5,460 nt of DNA from Planctomycetaceae bacterium. GTDB lineage: Bacteria; Planctomycetota; Planctomycetia; Pirellulales; UBA1268. Both the position numbers and the translations under genes were made by a program. Positions within the stretch are counted from its first letter, which is position 1. Each line of letters opens with the position of its first letter. The stretch lies in the NCBI GenBank assembly GCA_947440895.1, contig CANETO010000165.1:1-5460 (forward strand), given 5' to 3'. The notes beneath the pieces are model-generated. The model saw only the letters and a program-made list of their open reading frames with translations, was not told the DNA's origin and made no database searches. Positions 5,427 through 5,460 of the stretch are shown piece after piece.

Positions 5427-5460
5427 TTTGCTCGGTTTCTCACTCCGCACGTCACCACTC

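Noticed and set aside
5126..5458. 110-codon minus-strand frame across the tRNA
   Set aside because: It is the antisense of the tRNA-Glu gene, giving the familiar spurious peptide containing GIRTRVTG. It is not a gene.

Overview
The window (about 60% G+C by eye) looks like chromosomal DNA of a bacterium, most likely a planctomycete (Pirellula/Rhodopirellula-type). This assignment is inferred from protein flavour, not proven. The clues are a NuoA with a long hydrophilic insert, NuoI with two CPVDC-I motifs, a short tailed CsrA, loosely spaced genes with mostly weak Shine-Dalgarno sites, and a tRNA gene without an encoded CCA.

Positions 1-4410 are a respiratory complex I (NADH:quinone oxidoreductase) gene cluster read on the minus strand, in the order nuoI (4410-3883), nuoA (3847-3248), nuoC (3109-2579), nuoD (2527-1319), nuoH (1035 to beyond position 1). 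All five frames are intact and carry their family signatures. NuoI holds two 4Fe-4S clusters, NuoC and NuoD form part of the peripheral arm and quinone pocket, and NuoA and NuoH are membrane subunits next to that pocket. The order is unusual: nuoI leads instead of following nuoH, nuoB is missing between nuoA and nuoC, and nuoE-F-G are missing between nuoD and nuoH. Those two sites are non-coding gaps of 138 and 283 bp. The larger gap holds inverted repeats, and the nuoC start lies in a 14-bp tandem repeat that duplicates the ribosome-binding site and start codon.

Positions 4411-4892 form a divergent intergenic region. A sigma70-like promoter facing left (4510-4537) can drive the nuo cluster, and one facing right (4765-4792) can drive csrA (4893-5144), an RNA-binding post-transcriptional regulator with a strong Shine-Dalgarno that also resembles a CsrA site. 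After csrA come a GC-rich hairpin and a tRNA-Glu(UUC) gene (5354-5426).

The window is mainly conserved housekeeping sequence. I see no mobile element, CRISPR array, defence system or unknown multi-gene system. The points worth a second look are the rearranged nuo cluster, the duplicated nuoC start, the structured nuoD-nuoH gap, and the divergent pairing of csrA with nuo, where GGA motifs lie in both leaders.
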